Below, piece by piece: positions 1-12,150 of a stretch of 64,000 bases of DNA. Within the stretch, counting starts at the first letter, position 1, and each line of letters begins with the position of its first letter. The DNA comes from Ligustrum vulgare (taxonomy: Eukaryota > Streptophyta > Magnoliopsida > Lamiales > Oleaceae): positions 18,103,446 through 18,167,445 of the forward strand of contig OY743172.1 in NCBI GenBank assembly GCA_963555705.1, read 5' to 3'. Both the position numbers and the translations under genes were made by a program. The notes beneath the pieces were generated by a model. That model saw nothing but the letters and a program-made list of their open reading frames with translations. It was not told the origin of the DNA and did not search any database.

Positions 1-770
1 GGAACAACCACAAAAATATCCCAAATTTGAGGGTCAAACTCAAATTTAAGTCTTTCTCGAAGTATTACACCTTAATACAGAGTCCAAGCGAGAAACTACA
101 ACAATCAAAGGGCGCTAAAATGTGAAAAAAAAAAAAAAAAAAAAACTTTCAAGAATTTTATTATCTTTTTGTTTTTCTGAAATTCACATCACTTTAAAAT
201 ATCATATTATGATATTTTTTAATTTTTTATGATACATTAGGCCTAAATTTTAATATCACACATTGATTATTATGATACTTAGGAAATAAATTTGGATAAT
301 AAAAAGAAAAAGACATAAATTTCAGTGAAACTTTATGAAGGAACATATTTCAGTTCATGGGATAAAAATAATGCAGAGTGCAATTATCCATTGAAAAATA
401 CTGTCTATTATAGCATTCCTAATGGACTATGAATTCTGAATGTGAAGGTAATATGTCTGCAAACAAAATGATGTGATAATAAAAAATCAACACAATGTGA
501 AAAAGATTGTCCAGAAATGCCCGGCTCTTCTCACGGATGTGAGCCCTTTTTAGTATTTTTTTATTTTAATTTGATTTCTTTCTTTCTCCTCCATTCTTTA
601 TTTCTTCACTTCCTTTCAATTTCTACCTCCTCACCTGTTTTCTTTTTCTTTGCTAATTTTATGTGGACCCTTCAAAATTGTTCTGGGCATATGCATACAA
701 GTACATTCTTGGTTATCAACATAGGTGGAACCGCTATATTGGAGTCGAATTGAGATAGAATCTCACATAG
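1..770. other. Intergenic, no gene recognised
   Basis: AT-rich sequence with an A tract near 125-145. Short open frames here show no recognisable domain or plant gene structure. It is the left flank of the copia insertion; its last five bases (AAAAG, 771-775) are the left target-site duplication. Confidence 0.6.
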
Positions 771-775
771 AAAAG

Positions 776-1436
776 TGTTGTACAATTGATCTGTAAAATT
801 CAAGCCTGCATTTGCTTTCAGAATGGACCAATTTACTTTAGCCCAAAGTTGGTAGCTGAGTCATATCATTTGGACCAACATTGAAGCCCAATTTTCAGTA
901 CCGGTTATAGAGCCCATTTCACTTGTAATCTGATTAATGGAACCGGGTCAAAGCCCACTTATCACCACCGCCTTATCTGAAGCCGTTGGATCAGTTTGGT
1001 TCAATCCCAGTCGTCCACCTGTGATCAAAAGGACTCTGGATTATCTCAAGCGTCATTTAGACGCTTTCTCTCACACACTTTCCAGACTCTTCTGTTCTCT
1101 CTCTCAGAAAAGGCGATTTATCGCCTTCATCCTGTTCTTCGTGATTTCTTCCAGAAATTCATAGATTTAGCCTTGTTACTTCTTAGTGGTTGATTAGATG
1201 CTGATTTATTGTAAATCAGTATACATTGTTTTGAGTTTGTCAGAGTTTTCTGTAACTCATTTGTTCTTTGTGGTTTATATTGTGCGATTTCTGTGTTTCT
1301 GGGAAGATTTGTATATTCTTGAGTTTGGATTCTGATTTATGTACCCTTACGTTTATTCTATAAAGATTTTGTTTCTTTTGTGTTTAAACGTTGGTTTTTG
1401 TTCTTTGTAGTGCGATCTTGAGCCTTAATCCTAAAA
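776..1436 (+). repeat. 5' LTR of the copia element
   Basis: Starts TGTTG and aligns along its whole length to 8345-9006. The end is CTAAAA where the 3' copy has CTAACA, so the terminal CA has mutated. Two overlapping short frames in it recur in the 3' LTR and are not genes. Confidence 0.93.
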
Positions 1437-1437
1437 G

Positions 1438-1450
1438 TGGTATCAGAGCC
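1438..1450 (+). other. Primer binding site (tRNA-iMet)
   Basis: TGGTATCAGAGCC, complementary to the 3' end of plant initiator methionine tRNA, one base after the 5' LTR. Confidence 0.92.
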
Positions 1451-2446
1451 TTAGGGTTCTTCGAAAAACCTGTGGATTAGACTCAGATCTGATAGATTCA
1501 GATCTTTTCTTGTTGGATTTAGGGTTTTCTGGAAACGGATGCGTTTTTCTCAAAACGAATTTTAGGGTTTTTTGATTTGTGAAAAAGTTTTAAGAAATAA
1601 TTACTTTCTTAAGTTGTTTTTAACCCTTACTAAAATCGTTTTGTTTTCTGAAAATATTTTTTGAAAATTTTCAGATTCGAAATTATTTTTTGAAGATTTT
1701 TCTATAAAATCTTTTAAACTTTGTGGATACTGTTCTTTTGAAACCTTTTTTAAAATTAGGGTTTCCGATTTTCTTGAGTATCTAGATCTTTAAATTCTGA
1801 GTCCATATTTTGGGGATCTTGAAACTCGGAATATTTTCTATATAATATTCTGATTTCTGGGAAGAATCATATATTGTTCTTAGTGGCTGTTCTTCGTGGA
1901 GGATAATGGTACTATTACTTTGTGACCCTGAACTTCTGGGATTCTGATTCTTTGTGGAAGTTGCAGTAGCTTATTAAAAAAATTGCAATCAGGTGATATC
2001 ATTTAATTACTACAATCTTATATTGTAAATTTGTTTTCAAATTTCCTGTTCTCCACCAAATCTCTCCGTTGAAGCCTATAGCTAGGACCCCATATCTTTC
2101 CTTTGTCCAGGATTTCATTGAGAATCCGGGAATCTGAGGGAGTGTGAGAATATCCAGTAAAGGTTGAGGGATATACTGGAAGAACAGCTTTTCTCAGTAT
2201 ATTGTTCTGTGTGATTTCTTGATTGTGTAATTAATTATGTTGATTTGTGATCACCTTGATTACTCAGTTTCTGATTACTGTGTTCTGAATCTTTGTGAAC
2301 CTTCTTGAACATAAGTTCTTGACTCTGTTTAACTGTCTTACTTAGTGACTGTGACCTGCATTGTTGTTTTCTACTTGATTGTTTGTTTTTGAACTATTAA
2401 AGCTCCATTACTTGAATTTTTTTTCAAAATCTTGGTCATTATTTCA
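1451..2446 (+). other. Untranslated leader of the copia element
   Basis: T-rich sequence of about 1 kb between the primer binding site and the gag start. No open frame of note and no repeat seen. Confidence 0.7.
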
Positions 2447-3423
2447 ATGGCAACTGTTAAGGTAGATGTTGAGTAGATGTTGAAATATGGAATGGCAAAG
2501 GGGATTTCAACCTCTGGAGCCAAAAAATGCGAGCTTTACTACTTCAAATGAAATGTGCTAAGGCTATAGATAAATCCTGGCCCCTTGATACCCCTGAGGA
2601 CAAACAACTTGAAATGGATGAAATTGCTTGGAGTACTTTGTTTTTGCACTTATCTGATAATGTCATTAGACAAATAGGCAAGACAAAAACTACTATAGAA
2701 TTGTGAGATAGATTGGAAGAAATTTATGATACTGTGTCTCTGCCCGATAAGTGTTTTATGTGGAAACAATACTTCTCTTTTAAATTTGATCCATCTAAGG
2801 GTGTGGATGAAAATATGAGTAGGTTTACTAAGATCACACAAAGTCTGTTAAACTGTGATGACAAACTTACTGATGAAAAAAAAGTTGTTTGCTTACTGAA
2901 TGCTATGGGGGATAAATTTAAGGATTTGAGGAATGCCTTAGAGTATGGGGGCAGAAGTTGACCACTGAAATTGTCCATACATCCCTTAAGAATAAAGAGT
3001 TAGAATTCAAAAATAATCCCAATGAAGCCTATAATGTGGTAGGAACCTTTAGGAAGAAGAACTCTTTTAGGCAGAATAAGTCTGAAACTAATTTCAATAA
3101 AAAATTAGAATGTTTCTAGCAGCAATAGGGATTGGAATAATAAGCCTGCAAAGGGAAACTTTCAAAATAAGGGCAATTTCAATAGGTCTAAAGACAATAA
3201 CTTTAGAGGTCAGTCTAATTTCAGAAATCAAGATAATAATGCTAGAAATCATAACAATTTCAGAAACCAGAACAATTTTAGAACACATGATAACAATGCT
3301 GGAATTGCAGATGTAGATAAACCTCCTAGAATTTGCTTCTACTATGGCCAACCTGGACATCATATTAAATATTGTTTTAAAAGGAAAAATGAACAGGGAA
3401 TTAGTAATCAAACTGAGGCTGCA
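2447..3423 (+). pseudogene. copia gag (nucleocapsid/capsid), broken
   Basis: The ATG at 2447 is followed within nine codons by a stop; a short local duplication (GTAGATGTTGA repeated) shifts the frame. Beyond it the UBN2/gag-type sequence is clear (WNGKGDFNLWSQKMRALLLQ, then DEIAWSTLFLHLSDNVI). An apparent TGG-to-TGA change at about 2704 makes a stop, and frameshifts follow near 2955 and 3110. The zinc knuckle near 3337-3378 reads C-F-Y-Y-G-Q-P-G-H-H-I-K-Y-C: the second cysteine of the CCHC motif is now tyrosine. Several changes fit C-to-T decay of methylated DNA (inference). Gag cannot be made from this copy. Confidence 0.85.
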
Positions 3424-5115
3424 GTGCAAAAAAATAATAATAATGGGGTGGTTTATGTCACTACTGAATCAGATAATAAGAATGAATGGATTTTAGATTC
3501 TGGCTGCACCTTTCATATGTGTCCTGAAAAAGATATGTTTGTTAATTTCAGTGATAATTGCTTTGGTTCTGTGAAACTTGGCAATAATATTTCTTGTGAT
3601 GTGAAAGGTATTGGAAAGGTTTTGTTACAACTTGATAATAACAAAACTCTTACTTTAAACAAAACCAGATATGTTCCTGATTTGAAAAGGAACCTGATTT
3701 CTCTTGGTGTTTTAGATTCTGAATCCTTTGAGATTAGAATGCAAAATGATTATTTGAGTATTTTCAAAAATAACTGTCTGATTGTTAGTACTCCCAAAAT
3801 TAATGGGATATATATGCTGAATACCTTGCCTGTTTATGCTAAGTCCTTTAATGCTGTGTCTGACTTGAATAAGACTGTGTTATGGCATAAAAGATTAGGA
3901 CGCATAGGTCAAAAGGGACTTAAATTACTTGAAACCAAAGGTGTATTTGGTAATGATGTGTTGCATAAACTTGACTTCTGTGAAAAATGTGTGTTAGGTA
4001 AACAGATTAGAAGTTCATTTGGTAAAGGTGTTCATAAATCTTCTGATGTACTTGAATATTTGCATGCTGATTTGTGGGGTCCTGCTCCTGTGAGTTCTGT
4101 TTAAGGTTTCAGATACTTTCTTCTTATAGTGGATGACTTTTCTAGGAAAACCTGGGTGCATTTGCTAAAAACTAAGTATGCAACAATGTCTGTTTTCAAA
4201 AACTGGATCACCTTAGTTCAAAATTTGAAAGGAAAAAGAGTCAAAACTATTAGAATTGATAATGGTTTAGAATTTTGTAACCAAAAGTTTGATTCTTTTT
4301 GTAGTACCTTAGGTATTCTTAGGCATAGGACTGTTGCTTACAGTTCACAGCAAAATGGGGTTGCTGAAAGGATGAATAGGACACTCCTAGAAAGAACTAG
4401 GTGTCTCTTACTTGATTCCAATTTGTCTAAAAAATTTTGGGGTGAAGCAGTCAAAACTGCCTCTTATCTGATAAATCTTTCTCCCTGCAGTGCCATTGAT
4501 TTTAAAATTCCTGGTCAAATCTGGAATAATTATCTTCCTGACTTTTCAAAATTAAAAGTTTTTGGGTGTGTTGCCTACTCACACCAGTCTGAATCTAAAC
4601 TTGACTCCAGATCTTTAAAATGTGTTTTTCTTGGGTATGGAGAAGGGGTCAAGGGTTATAGATTATGGGTCAGGGAACATGGAGGTTACAGGGTCATTTT
4701 GAGTAGGTATGTGGTTTTTAATGAAAATGTTTTTCCCTGCAAAGATGAAAAATTACTTGATCCTGTTAAAGAAAAGGATTTTATAACTTCTGAGCTGAGT
4801 GCAGACCACTTAGGTGATGAAAATGGTCTGCCCAATACTCAGTTTCAGGTGGAGCAACCCCCAAAGTCTCCAAATGTCATTTTTGAACCTGAACCTGAAC
4901 TTGTTGACACTGAGCCACAACCTGGTGATATCCTTGAAGTTGAAACAGACTTAGAAAATTATCAACTAGCTAGGGATAGACCTAGAAGAGAGATCAGACC
5001 TCCTCCTAGGTTTGAGGATCTCGATTTTGTGTCTGCATTCACTTATTCTGATCATTTAATGTTTGAACCTGAATCTTTTGAAGAAGCTGTTTCTTCTAAA
5101 GATTCCAAACTTTGA
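3424..5115 (+). pseudogene. copia protease and integrase, interrupted by stops
   Basis: Starts in frame with the aspartic protease (WILDSGCTFHMCPEKDMF, active DSG near 3493). Next come the integrase zinc-binding motif (HKRLGRIG...FCEKCVLGK, about 3885-4000) and the catalytic core (HADLWGP near 4066; RIDNGLEFCN near 4250; QNGVAERMNRTLLERTR near 4350). A TAA at 4102-4104 cuts the integrase core just after the first catalytic Asp. A second stop, TGA at 5113-5115, separates integrase from RT. The tail (about 4750-5050) is the acidic, proline-rich linker usual before copia RT. The family normally encodes this as one polyprotein. Confidence 0.9.
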
Positions 5116-6114
5116 CTTGCAGCTATGCAAGATGAGATGGACTCACTTCTGAAAACTGGTACTTGGATTTTAGTCAATAGACCTGTAAATAAAAGGATAA
5201 TTGACTGTAAATGGATTTTTAAATTGAAAGAAAGTGAGTCTAAGGACATGAAACCAAGGTACAAAGCTAGACTTGTAGCCAAAGGTTTTTCTCAAAAGGA
5301 AGGAATTGATTTTAATGAGATTTTTTCTCCTGTAGTTAAATACACTTCTATCAGAATTCTGTTTGCTTTGGTTGCACAATTTGATTTAGAACTCGAGCAA
5401 ATGGATGTGAAAACTACTTTCTTTTATGGTTCCTTGGATGAAACAATTTATATGCATCAACCTAAAGGTTTTGAAAAGGGCAAAAATTCTGATTTGGTTT
5501 GTTTGTCGAAAAAAATCTTTATATGGCTTGAAACAAGTCCCTAGGCAGTGGTATAAGAGATTTGATTCTTATATCCAAAGCCTCAATTTTCAGAAAAGTA
5601 AATATGATTCCTGTTTTTACTTTAAACTTGGTAAAATTGATTTTATTTACTTACTTTTATATGTGGATGACATGCTTATTGCTGGGCCTAATATGCATAA
5701 CATAAATGATCTTAAAGGTAAACTGCATTATGAGTTTGATATGAAAGACATAGGAAATGCTAAAAGGATACTTGGCATGGATATTTTTAGGGATAGACAA
5801 TCTGGAAAATTGTTTTTAAACCAAAAACATTACATTGAAAAGGTTTTAAACAGATTTTGTTTATCTGAATCTAAATCTGTGTCTTTGCCTGCACATTTTA
5901 AATCGTCTGTTGAACATTGTCCTAAGACTGATGATGAAGTGCATAGAATGAAAAATGTACCCTATTCTAATGCAGTTGGATCTGTTATGTATTTGATGGT
6001 CTGTTCCAGACCTGATATAGCTTTTGCAGTAAGTGTCTTAAGCAGGTTTATGAGCAATCCTGGTGAGCTACACTGGGAAGCCATGAAATGTCTTCTGAAA
6101 TATTTGAAAGGTTC
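5116..6114 (+). pseudogene. copia reverse transcriptase, frameshifted and split by insertion
   Basis: Contains canonical copia RT blocks: MQDEMDSLLKTGTW, YKARLVAKGFSQKEGIDF, the LDETIYMHQPKGF block, SLYGLKQVPRQWYKRF and the catalytic LLLYVDDMLIAG near 5655. One extra A in a run near 5510-5515 puts the second half (from about 5512) in another frame. The frame then runs into the solo LTR at 6115; residues after the GGT-TC at 6110-6114 belong to that LTR. The rest of the domain resumes at 7772. Confidence 0.9.
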
Positions 6115-7771
6115 TGTTGAGTGCATTTTACATGCACATTTCATATATTTTTGGTGGCACTTTTTGAGTAATTTGGACAAATATCTATTTAATTGTGCAT
6201 TATTTGTGGTTAAATAGGTTCAACAATCAACTTCATGAAGAAAGCATGAGAAAGTAGCTAAATGAATGAATAATTGAAGAAATTGAGGAGAAATGAGTCA
6301 AATCCTTCAAATAGTCAAAGTTTGGGGACCAAATTGTCACTCCCGAAAAGTGGTGGATCGCATGTACAATTGATCGAATGACTAAATTGCAAGTTTCCAA
6401 AGTTGACGGACTCAAAGGCACTTTTGAAAGGGCTCAACTGAAAGAGATCAGAAACTTTGGGGATCAAGTTGATCTACACTGAAAGTTGGAAGACCCAATT
6501 GTTGATCATTGAAAGACGGAGCTGCCAGATGAACCACGTGATCGTGTGGCTCTTATAAGTGGCGTTCGCGAGATAAGCCAAAAATCCAACCTTAGACTCA
6601 CAAGGCCAACCACGCGATCGCGAGGCAGTAAACCACGCGATCGCGTGGTCAAAATATAGAGCGATAATCTGGGCCGACCCGGTGCGACCCGGTTCGGCCC
6701 AAATGCTGTTATACGCGGATCTAGCGATTTTGGGGGTTTTTGAAGTGGTTTTGGCTAATTTTTGAATCACTTTTTTCCTCAATTTTGAAGCAAGAAACCC
6801 TAGCTCTCTTTCTCTCTTTGATTTTTCTTGCTTTTCTCTTGTAATTTCCTTTTGTTTTTGTATAGTTTTGTTGATGAATGTTGATTTGAGGGAGAAATAC
6901 CAACATTATTGTGGAAGAATAGTGATATTTTGAAGCAAGAATCTTTGATGAAGGGAAGTGTTTTTGCTTAATCTTCATATTTCTCTATTTATTTTACTTC
7001 ATAGTTGAAATGATGTATTTAATTCTTGAATTTTATTGTTATTTCACTATGGGCTAAACTATTTTCTGTTGGGATTATTGATGAAATTTGACCTAGCTTA
7101 GTTGATTTTAATGCTTGTATTAAGAATTTAAGTTTTTTATTATCTTGTGCATTTATTGTTGTATTTATTAAATAGCATTTATTGTGGCCACATTTATACT
7201 TACGTTTCATGAGATTTGCAATTATTGAGAAATTATTGTGTATTCTAGATCAATACAATATTTGCTCTAGGTTCTTGTTTAGGATAGAGATATACCTAAA
7301 ACCCTAGATGATCCATTGAGTTATTTTCACAAAGGTTTAATGCAATTGGTGTGTTTTTAATCGACATAGAGATATAGTAGGTTAATTCCACTAATTAGGG
7401 TTGGTTTCACTCGAGAGAAGTAATTGACTAAGCTTGGAAAATCGGGTCTAACGTGATTAATGAATTGCATTTCTATTTGCTTGTTGTGAATTCAATTAGG
7501 TAATGGTCAAGTGGAATAAAGAATTCCAACACTCCTTTATCATCTATTCATCACCATTTTTCTAGTTATTTATTTACAATTGCAACTTTAATTCTAGTAC
7601 GAGAACATTCCCAAACAAATCTTTATTGTGTGTGTTTCTTGTTAAAATTAATTATACTAGAGTAGAGTGTAGTTGAAATAGACAATCCTTGTGGGATCGA
7701 TAAACCGGACTCAATTAGTCAACTATCACTTGTATACGACTCGTGCACTTGCGGTGTGTTTCTAGCGAACA
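6115..7771. mobile_element. Solo LTR of a Ty3/gypsy (Tat/Athila/Ogre-like) element
   Basis: Begins TGTT and ends AACA, with a perfect 5-bp duplication GGTTC at 6110-6114 and 7772-7776. Removing 6115-7776 rejoins the copia reading frame without a shift, which proves the borders. It has no primer site, internal domain or second LTR, so it is a solo LTR left by recombination. It carries CACGCGATCGCG-type palindromes (6543-6650). The 3' end resembles what I recall of Tat/Athila LTRs (CAATCCTTGTGGGATCGA... CACTTGCGG). Orientation is probably plus, judged from that end. Confidence 0.85.
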
Positions 7772-8290
7772 GGTTCTGCTAGACTTAGTCTAGTTTTTTC
7801 TAAAACCAAAAATGATTTCAAGCTTAAAGGTTTTGTAGATTCTGACTTTGCAGGAAATGTTGAAAACAGGAAATCAACATCCTCTTACTTTTTTACATTA
7901 AATTCTTCTTGTATTAGCTGGAAATCCCAGCTCCAAAAATTGGTTGCCTTATCATCAACTTAGGCAGAATACATAACTGCCACTGATGCTATTAAGGAAT
8001 GCATGTGGTTAAAAGGGTTATTATCTGAAATTTGCTGCATAACTGATTCTGAAGTTGAACTATGTACTGATAGTCTGAGTGCATTACATCTATGTAAAAA
8101 TCCTGTTTTTCACAATAGGTCTAAACATATTGATGTTAAATTCCATTTCATAAGGGATATTATTGAAAAAGGCATTGTGAAACTTGTTAAAATCCCTACA
8201 CAGGTTAATCTTGCAGATGCAGGAACTAAGATCATTCCTATTAATAAGTTTAAAGATGCATTAAGGTTTTTAAAATTAGTGGGATTTTGA
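7772..8290 (+). pseudogene. copia RNase H, second half of the split gene
   Basis: Continues the copia polyprotein: LVFSKTKNDF, GFVDSDFAGNVENRKSTSSY (catalytic Asp near 7839), then the ISWKSQLQKLVALSST block, a TAG stop at about 7960 where Gln is expected before AEY, CTDSLSALHLCKNPVFHNRS, KHIDVKFHFIRD and the terminal TGA at 8288. The end of the family's RNase H, with the LADAGTK motif, is complete. Confidence 0.9.
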
Positions 8291-8332
8291 TACTTCTCTG
8301 TTTTGTTTTGCAGGTGTTAGAAGCAGCTCAAT

Positions 8333-8344
8333 TGAGGTGGAGAT
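8333..8344 (+). other. Polypurine tract of the copia element
   Basis: TGAGGTGGAGAT lies directly before the 3' LTR (TGTTGG at 8345). Confidence 0.8.
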
Positions 8345-9006
8345 TGTTGGACAATTGATTTGTAAAATTCAAGCCTGCATTTGCTTTCAGAATGGACCAA
8401 TTTACTTTAGCCCAAAGTTGGTAGCTGAGTCATATCATTTGGACCAGCATTGAAGCCCAATTTTCAGTACCGGTTATAGAGCCCATTTCACTTGTAATCT
8501 GATTAATGGAACCGGGTCAAAGCCCACTTATCACCACTGCCTTATCTGAAACCGTTGGATCAGTTTGGTTCAATCCCAGCCGTCCACCTATGATCAAAAG
8601 GACTCTGGATTATCTCAAGCGTCATTCAGACGCTTTCTCTCACACACTTTCCAGACTCTTCTGTTCTCTCTCTCAGAAAAGGCGATTTATCGCCTTCATC
8701 CTGTTCTTCGTGATTTCTTCCAGAAATTCATAGATTTAGCCTTGTTACTTCTTAGTGGTTGATTAGATACTGATATATTGTAAATCAGTATACATTGTTT
8801 TGAGTTTGGCAGAGTTTTCTGTAACTCATTTGTTCTTTGTGGTTTATGTTGTGCGATTTATGTGTTTCTGGGAAGATTTGTATATTCTTGAGTTTGGATT
8901 CTGATTTATGTACCCTTACGTTTATTCTATAAAGGTTTTGTTTCTTTTGTGTTTAAACGTTGATTTTTGTTCTTTATGGTGCGATCTTGAGCCTTTAATC
9001 CTAACA
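8345..9006 (+). repeat. 3' LTR of the copia element
   Basis: Starts TGTTGG, ends CTAACA, and is followed by the AAAAG duplication (9007-9011). It is one base longer than the 5' copy (an extra T near 8997). Confidence 0.93.
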
Positions 9007-9011
9007 AAAAG

Positions 9012-9525
9012 TCTTCTAGTGTTGCGAAAGATTGTGAAGTAACCAAAATGATTTGTGGTCAATTACAAAAAGATCGAAAATTAGGAAGCCAATGTCAAGT
9101 TGGGGTTGATGAATCTTTGAATTCGACTCATGTCTACTACAATTGATTGAATGATGGTAACACCTACCACTATATGGTGCGAGTATGGGTGTGATAAAGT
9201 GATGTAATTTGTAGAATTTGGATCAATGTGAAGATTGTTCAAGATATTTGAAATAAATGTTTTTCTCTATGCTTGTCAAGATAACTTGTCATAAAAAAAT
9301 TGTATCACCATTTCAAAAGTCATATCATTTTTATTCAAAATGTGACATTCATTTAAACGAAAAAGTAAAGATCGCGAAAGACATGCTACGGAACTCTCAA
9401 GAATGCAATAGAGAGTACAATCGAATTCCGTCAACGTTAATTTCCATTATCTATAAATACAGTTATAGAATTAATATATTTTATGATATTTAAAATAAAT
9501 ACGGCATTTAACGAAATTAAAAATA
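9012..9525. other. Intergenic
   Basis: No gene or repeat recognised between the copia element and the first Helitron. Confidence 0.5.
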
Positions 9526-10978
9526 TCTATATAATCTTAATATATATAATAATAGTATAGCAGCCAAAAAAACCCACACATAGTTTCCCGCCATTTTTTC
9601 CTGGTATTTTAGGAAACTTTGTAATTTTATTAATTATTTTAATAATTGAATTAGGAAACTTCAATTAATGCAAAATTAATTATAGGTGACATGTAATAAA
9701 TGACTTATTGATTGTAAAAAATAAAAAATCTATAAAAAAATTCAAATTGTATATTATTTTTATTCTTTTCATAATTATTGTAATATTTTGAAGTTAAAAA
9801 ATATGCAATATAGGTGTCAAATTCATGATCTTAACGAGAAGTTCAATACAAGTTAACAAATGAGAGCAAACTCAAAATATATCATTCTTAAAATTGCCTC
9901 AAATAATAAAGGTAAAAGTTTTACTTATACTGTTTACTTTTTTCAATATCCAATCTTTTTAATTTATTTCATCTAAGTCATAAAATGATATTTATCATTT
10001 CTTACCTAACTTCAATTTGACATAAATAATTAATTTCAAATCTTTTTTCTTATAAAATTAAAAGAAATAATGATATCCGATATTTCTAAGTAAATTCAAT
10101 TGAATCATTTTAATTTCTACAACTTCAGGTTTCGATAAACTCTTTGGTAATTTTGAAATTAATTTTATAAATTTACTCATTTTGTTCATTTATCTATTTT
10201 TTAATTTTTATAAATTTAAAATAACATCAATTTGTAAAATATATACTACAGACTTTAACAATTAATTCATTGAATTCTATAGAAAATAAAAATATGAGGT
10301 TTTATCAAACTTATTCTATTTAAAAATAAAATATAGTCCATACATTTATTTAACATGCAAAAAAAATAGTTTTGTGCGTGTGGGTAACATGGTCATTTTC
10401 AATACTTTGTGAAAAATAAAATGTCACATTGTATTTGAAACCATTGAATAGGAGTAAGTTTGATATAAACTATAGAAATTGTTTTAAATGTGTGATTGAA
10501 AGTGAAAGAAGGTAGTATAAAAAATAAAATAATTGTCAAATCAATCAATTGAGTGGTTAAAAATTGATTTTCTTTTTTTAGAATGTGTGGTTAAAAAGTA
10601 GTATGTGCAATTGTGAAAAAATAGTTTTTAAATAATATGTGGTTGTGAATGAATATTAAAAAAAATTATTTTTGAATAATTAATTCTATATAAATAAATA
10701 AACTAAGGAAACTAGATAATGAACAATGAATTGTTAAAAAAAATGCAATTCATAACTTTTTTTATTTATTAATATTTTGATTGTATATTGAATATACAAT
10801 TTATGCATTAAAGTAAGAAATCTTATAGGGAGAAATGAAATTACAAATTATTCACAATTTGTGTATGCAAGTTATTATTATTATTTTTTAATTCTGTTAT
10901 TTTTATCGATCATTGTATTTTTAAAACTTATTCAATAAATATTATTTATTCCGTGCATCGCACGGGTGCGATTACTAG
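9526..10978 (+). mobile_element. Non-autonomous Helitron
   Basis: The 5' end is TCTATATAATCTTAATATAT, typical of plant Helitrons. The 3' end has a hairpin CCGTGCatCGCACGG (10951-10965), a short spacer and terminal CTAG (10975-10978). It is inserted between A (9525) and T (10979), as expected for Helitrons, with no target duplication. The interior is AT-rich without coding capacity. A TTTCCCGCC motif near the 5' end also occurs in the minus-strand Helitron at 11114-12150. Confidence 0.88.
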
Positions 10979-11010
10979 TAATATATAAAAGCAGCTGATT
11001 TTTGACGGGA

Positions 11011-11070
11011 AAACTCTGCTTTTAGTATGTTCACACTCTAAAACTCAGCTTTTATTGTGTTCACACTGCT
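11011..11070 (+). repeat. Two 30-bp tandem units between two Helitron ends
   Basis: Units 11011-11040 and 11041-11070 (AAACTCTGCTTTTAGTATGT type) differ at a few bases. They fill half of the 135-bp spacer between the two Helitron 3' ends. Confidence 0.75.
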
Positions 11071-11113
11071 GCTACTTCCGACCAATGATGAAATGAAGCT
11101 TAATTATAGAGAA

Positions 11114-12150
11114 CTAGTATTCCCACCCGTGCGTTGCACGGAACAAAAAAAAATTATAATTATTAATTAATGAATAACTAACTAAATATATTCAATAATT
11201 AATGAAAAATGTGAGAAATATATAATAAAAACAATTAAATTCATATATTATGGGAAAGAATATGAAGAAACAAAAAAGTATTCAATAACAAAATTCAATG
11301 TAAATTAAAAAAAAAAACTTATTTAAAAATAATAATTGTGGTTCATAATTTTTAAACAATTACGATTCATGGTCATTGCATACAATACAATTAAAAAGAA
11401 ATGTATATTATAGGAGAATATATAGTTAAAAAGTAGATATTTTTTTTATAACATGTATAGAATACCTCATTAATAAAATATAGTTAAAAACGAATTTTAA
11501 AAAATGAGATGTGAATTAATGAATGCTAAACATAATTCAAAGAATGATCACAAGAAAAAAATGTTTTCCCAAAGAGTGAATAGATATAATTTCTTTATTG
11601 AGCTTTATTATATCAATCCTTAAATTTTAGGATATTAAAATTTTCAATTAGATCGTGCAAAACATCAATCAATACATGAAAAGGAATTGCACGTGTATTA
11701 AATTTATTTATGGAAAATAGCAATATTTTTTATTTCTTGCGTTAATGTTGCTCAACGTTACAAATAATATTTTTGTATATAATTTTAGTAATGTCAAAAT
11801 ATAATAATGATAAAAAAAAATCTATTTCACAAAAGGAAATTATTATTATTATTATTATTTACATTCTTGAATGTTACATAATTTGTTCTTGAAATCCATA
11901 TAAAAATGATCCAACTAATGAATTAATGTATTATAGAATTGATTAAACAATTTGTTAGTACCAATGCACTGATTCTCGTGTAGTGAGGAATTAGTGCCAA
12001 TGCAATAGTGCTGATATAATTGATATTTAACTATCTTAAGTCAAACAAATAAATTCCATATTTTGACCCAAAAAAATGATGTCAGTAGTTTTGGCGGGAA
12101 AACTTGGGCCAACTATCTTGTTATTATATATATTAAGATTAAGATTAAGA
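11114..12150 (-). mobile_element. Non-autonomous Helitron
   Basis: On the minus strand it starts TCTTAATCTTAATCTTAATA (12150 inward) and ends with the hairpin CCGTGCaaCGCACGG, a short spacer and CTAG (11117-11114). The flanking bases are A before and T after on that strand. A GTTTTCCCGCCAAAAC motif sits near its 5' end. No coding capacity. Confidence 0.88.

Larger units (their letters stand above)
776..9006 (+). mobile_element. Ty1/copia LTR retrotransposon, full-length but decayed, with nested solo LTR
   Basis: The element has two LTRs (776-1436 and 8345-9006), an initiator-Met tRNA primer binding site directly after the 5' LTR, a purine tract before the 3' LTR, and copia-order domains: gag, protease, integrase, reverse transcriptase, RNase H. 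A 5-bp target-site duplication AAAAG lies at 771-775 and 9007-9011. The LTRs differ at about 18 positions plus one indel by eye, which suggests insertion on the order of one to two million years ago under common plant rates (inference). Several in-frame stops and frameshifts make it non-autonomous. A gypsy-type solo LTR (6115-7771) interrupts the RT/RNase H region, so it arrived later. Confidence 0.95.

Noticed and set aside
517..753. 78-codon open frame at the left edge
   Set aside because: Hydrophobic low-complexity translation of T-rich DNA; no domain, no splice context, no support on either side.
1438..1450. tRNA-like match (TGGTATCAGAGCC)
   Set aside because: It is the retrotransposon primer binding site; no tRNA cloverleaf surrounds it.
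6115..6217. Extension of the copia RT open frame into the solo LTR
   Set aside because: The frame simply reads through the insertion border by chance; the real protein continues at 7772.
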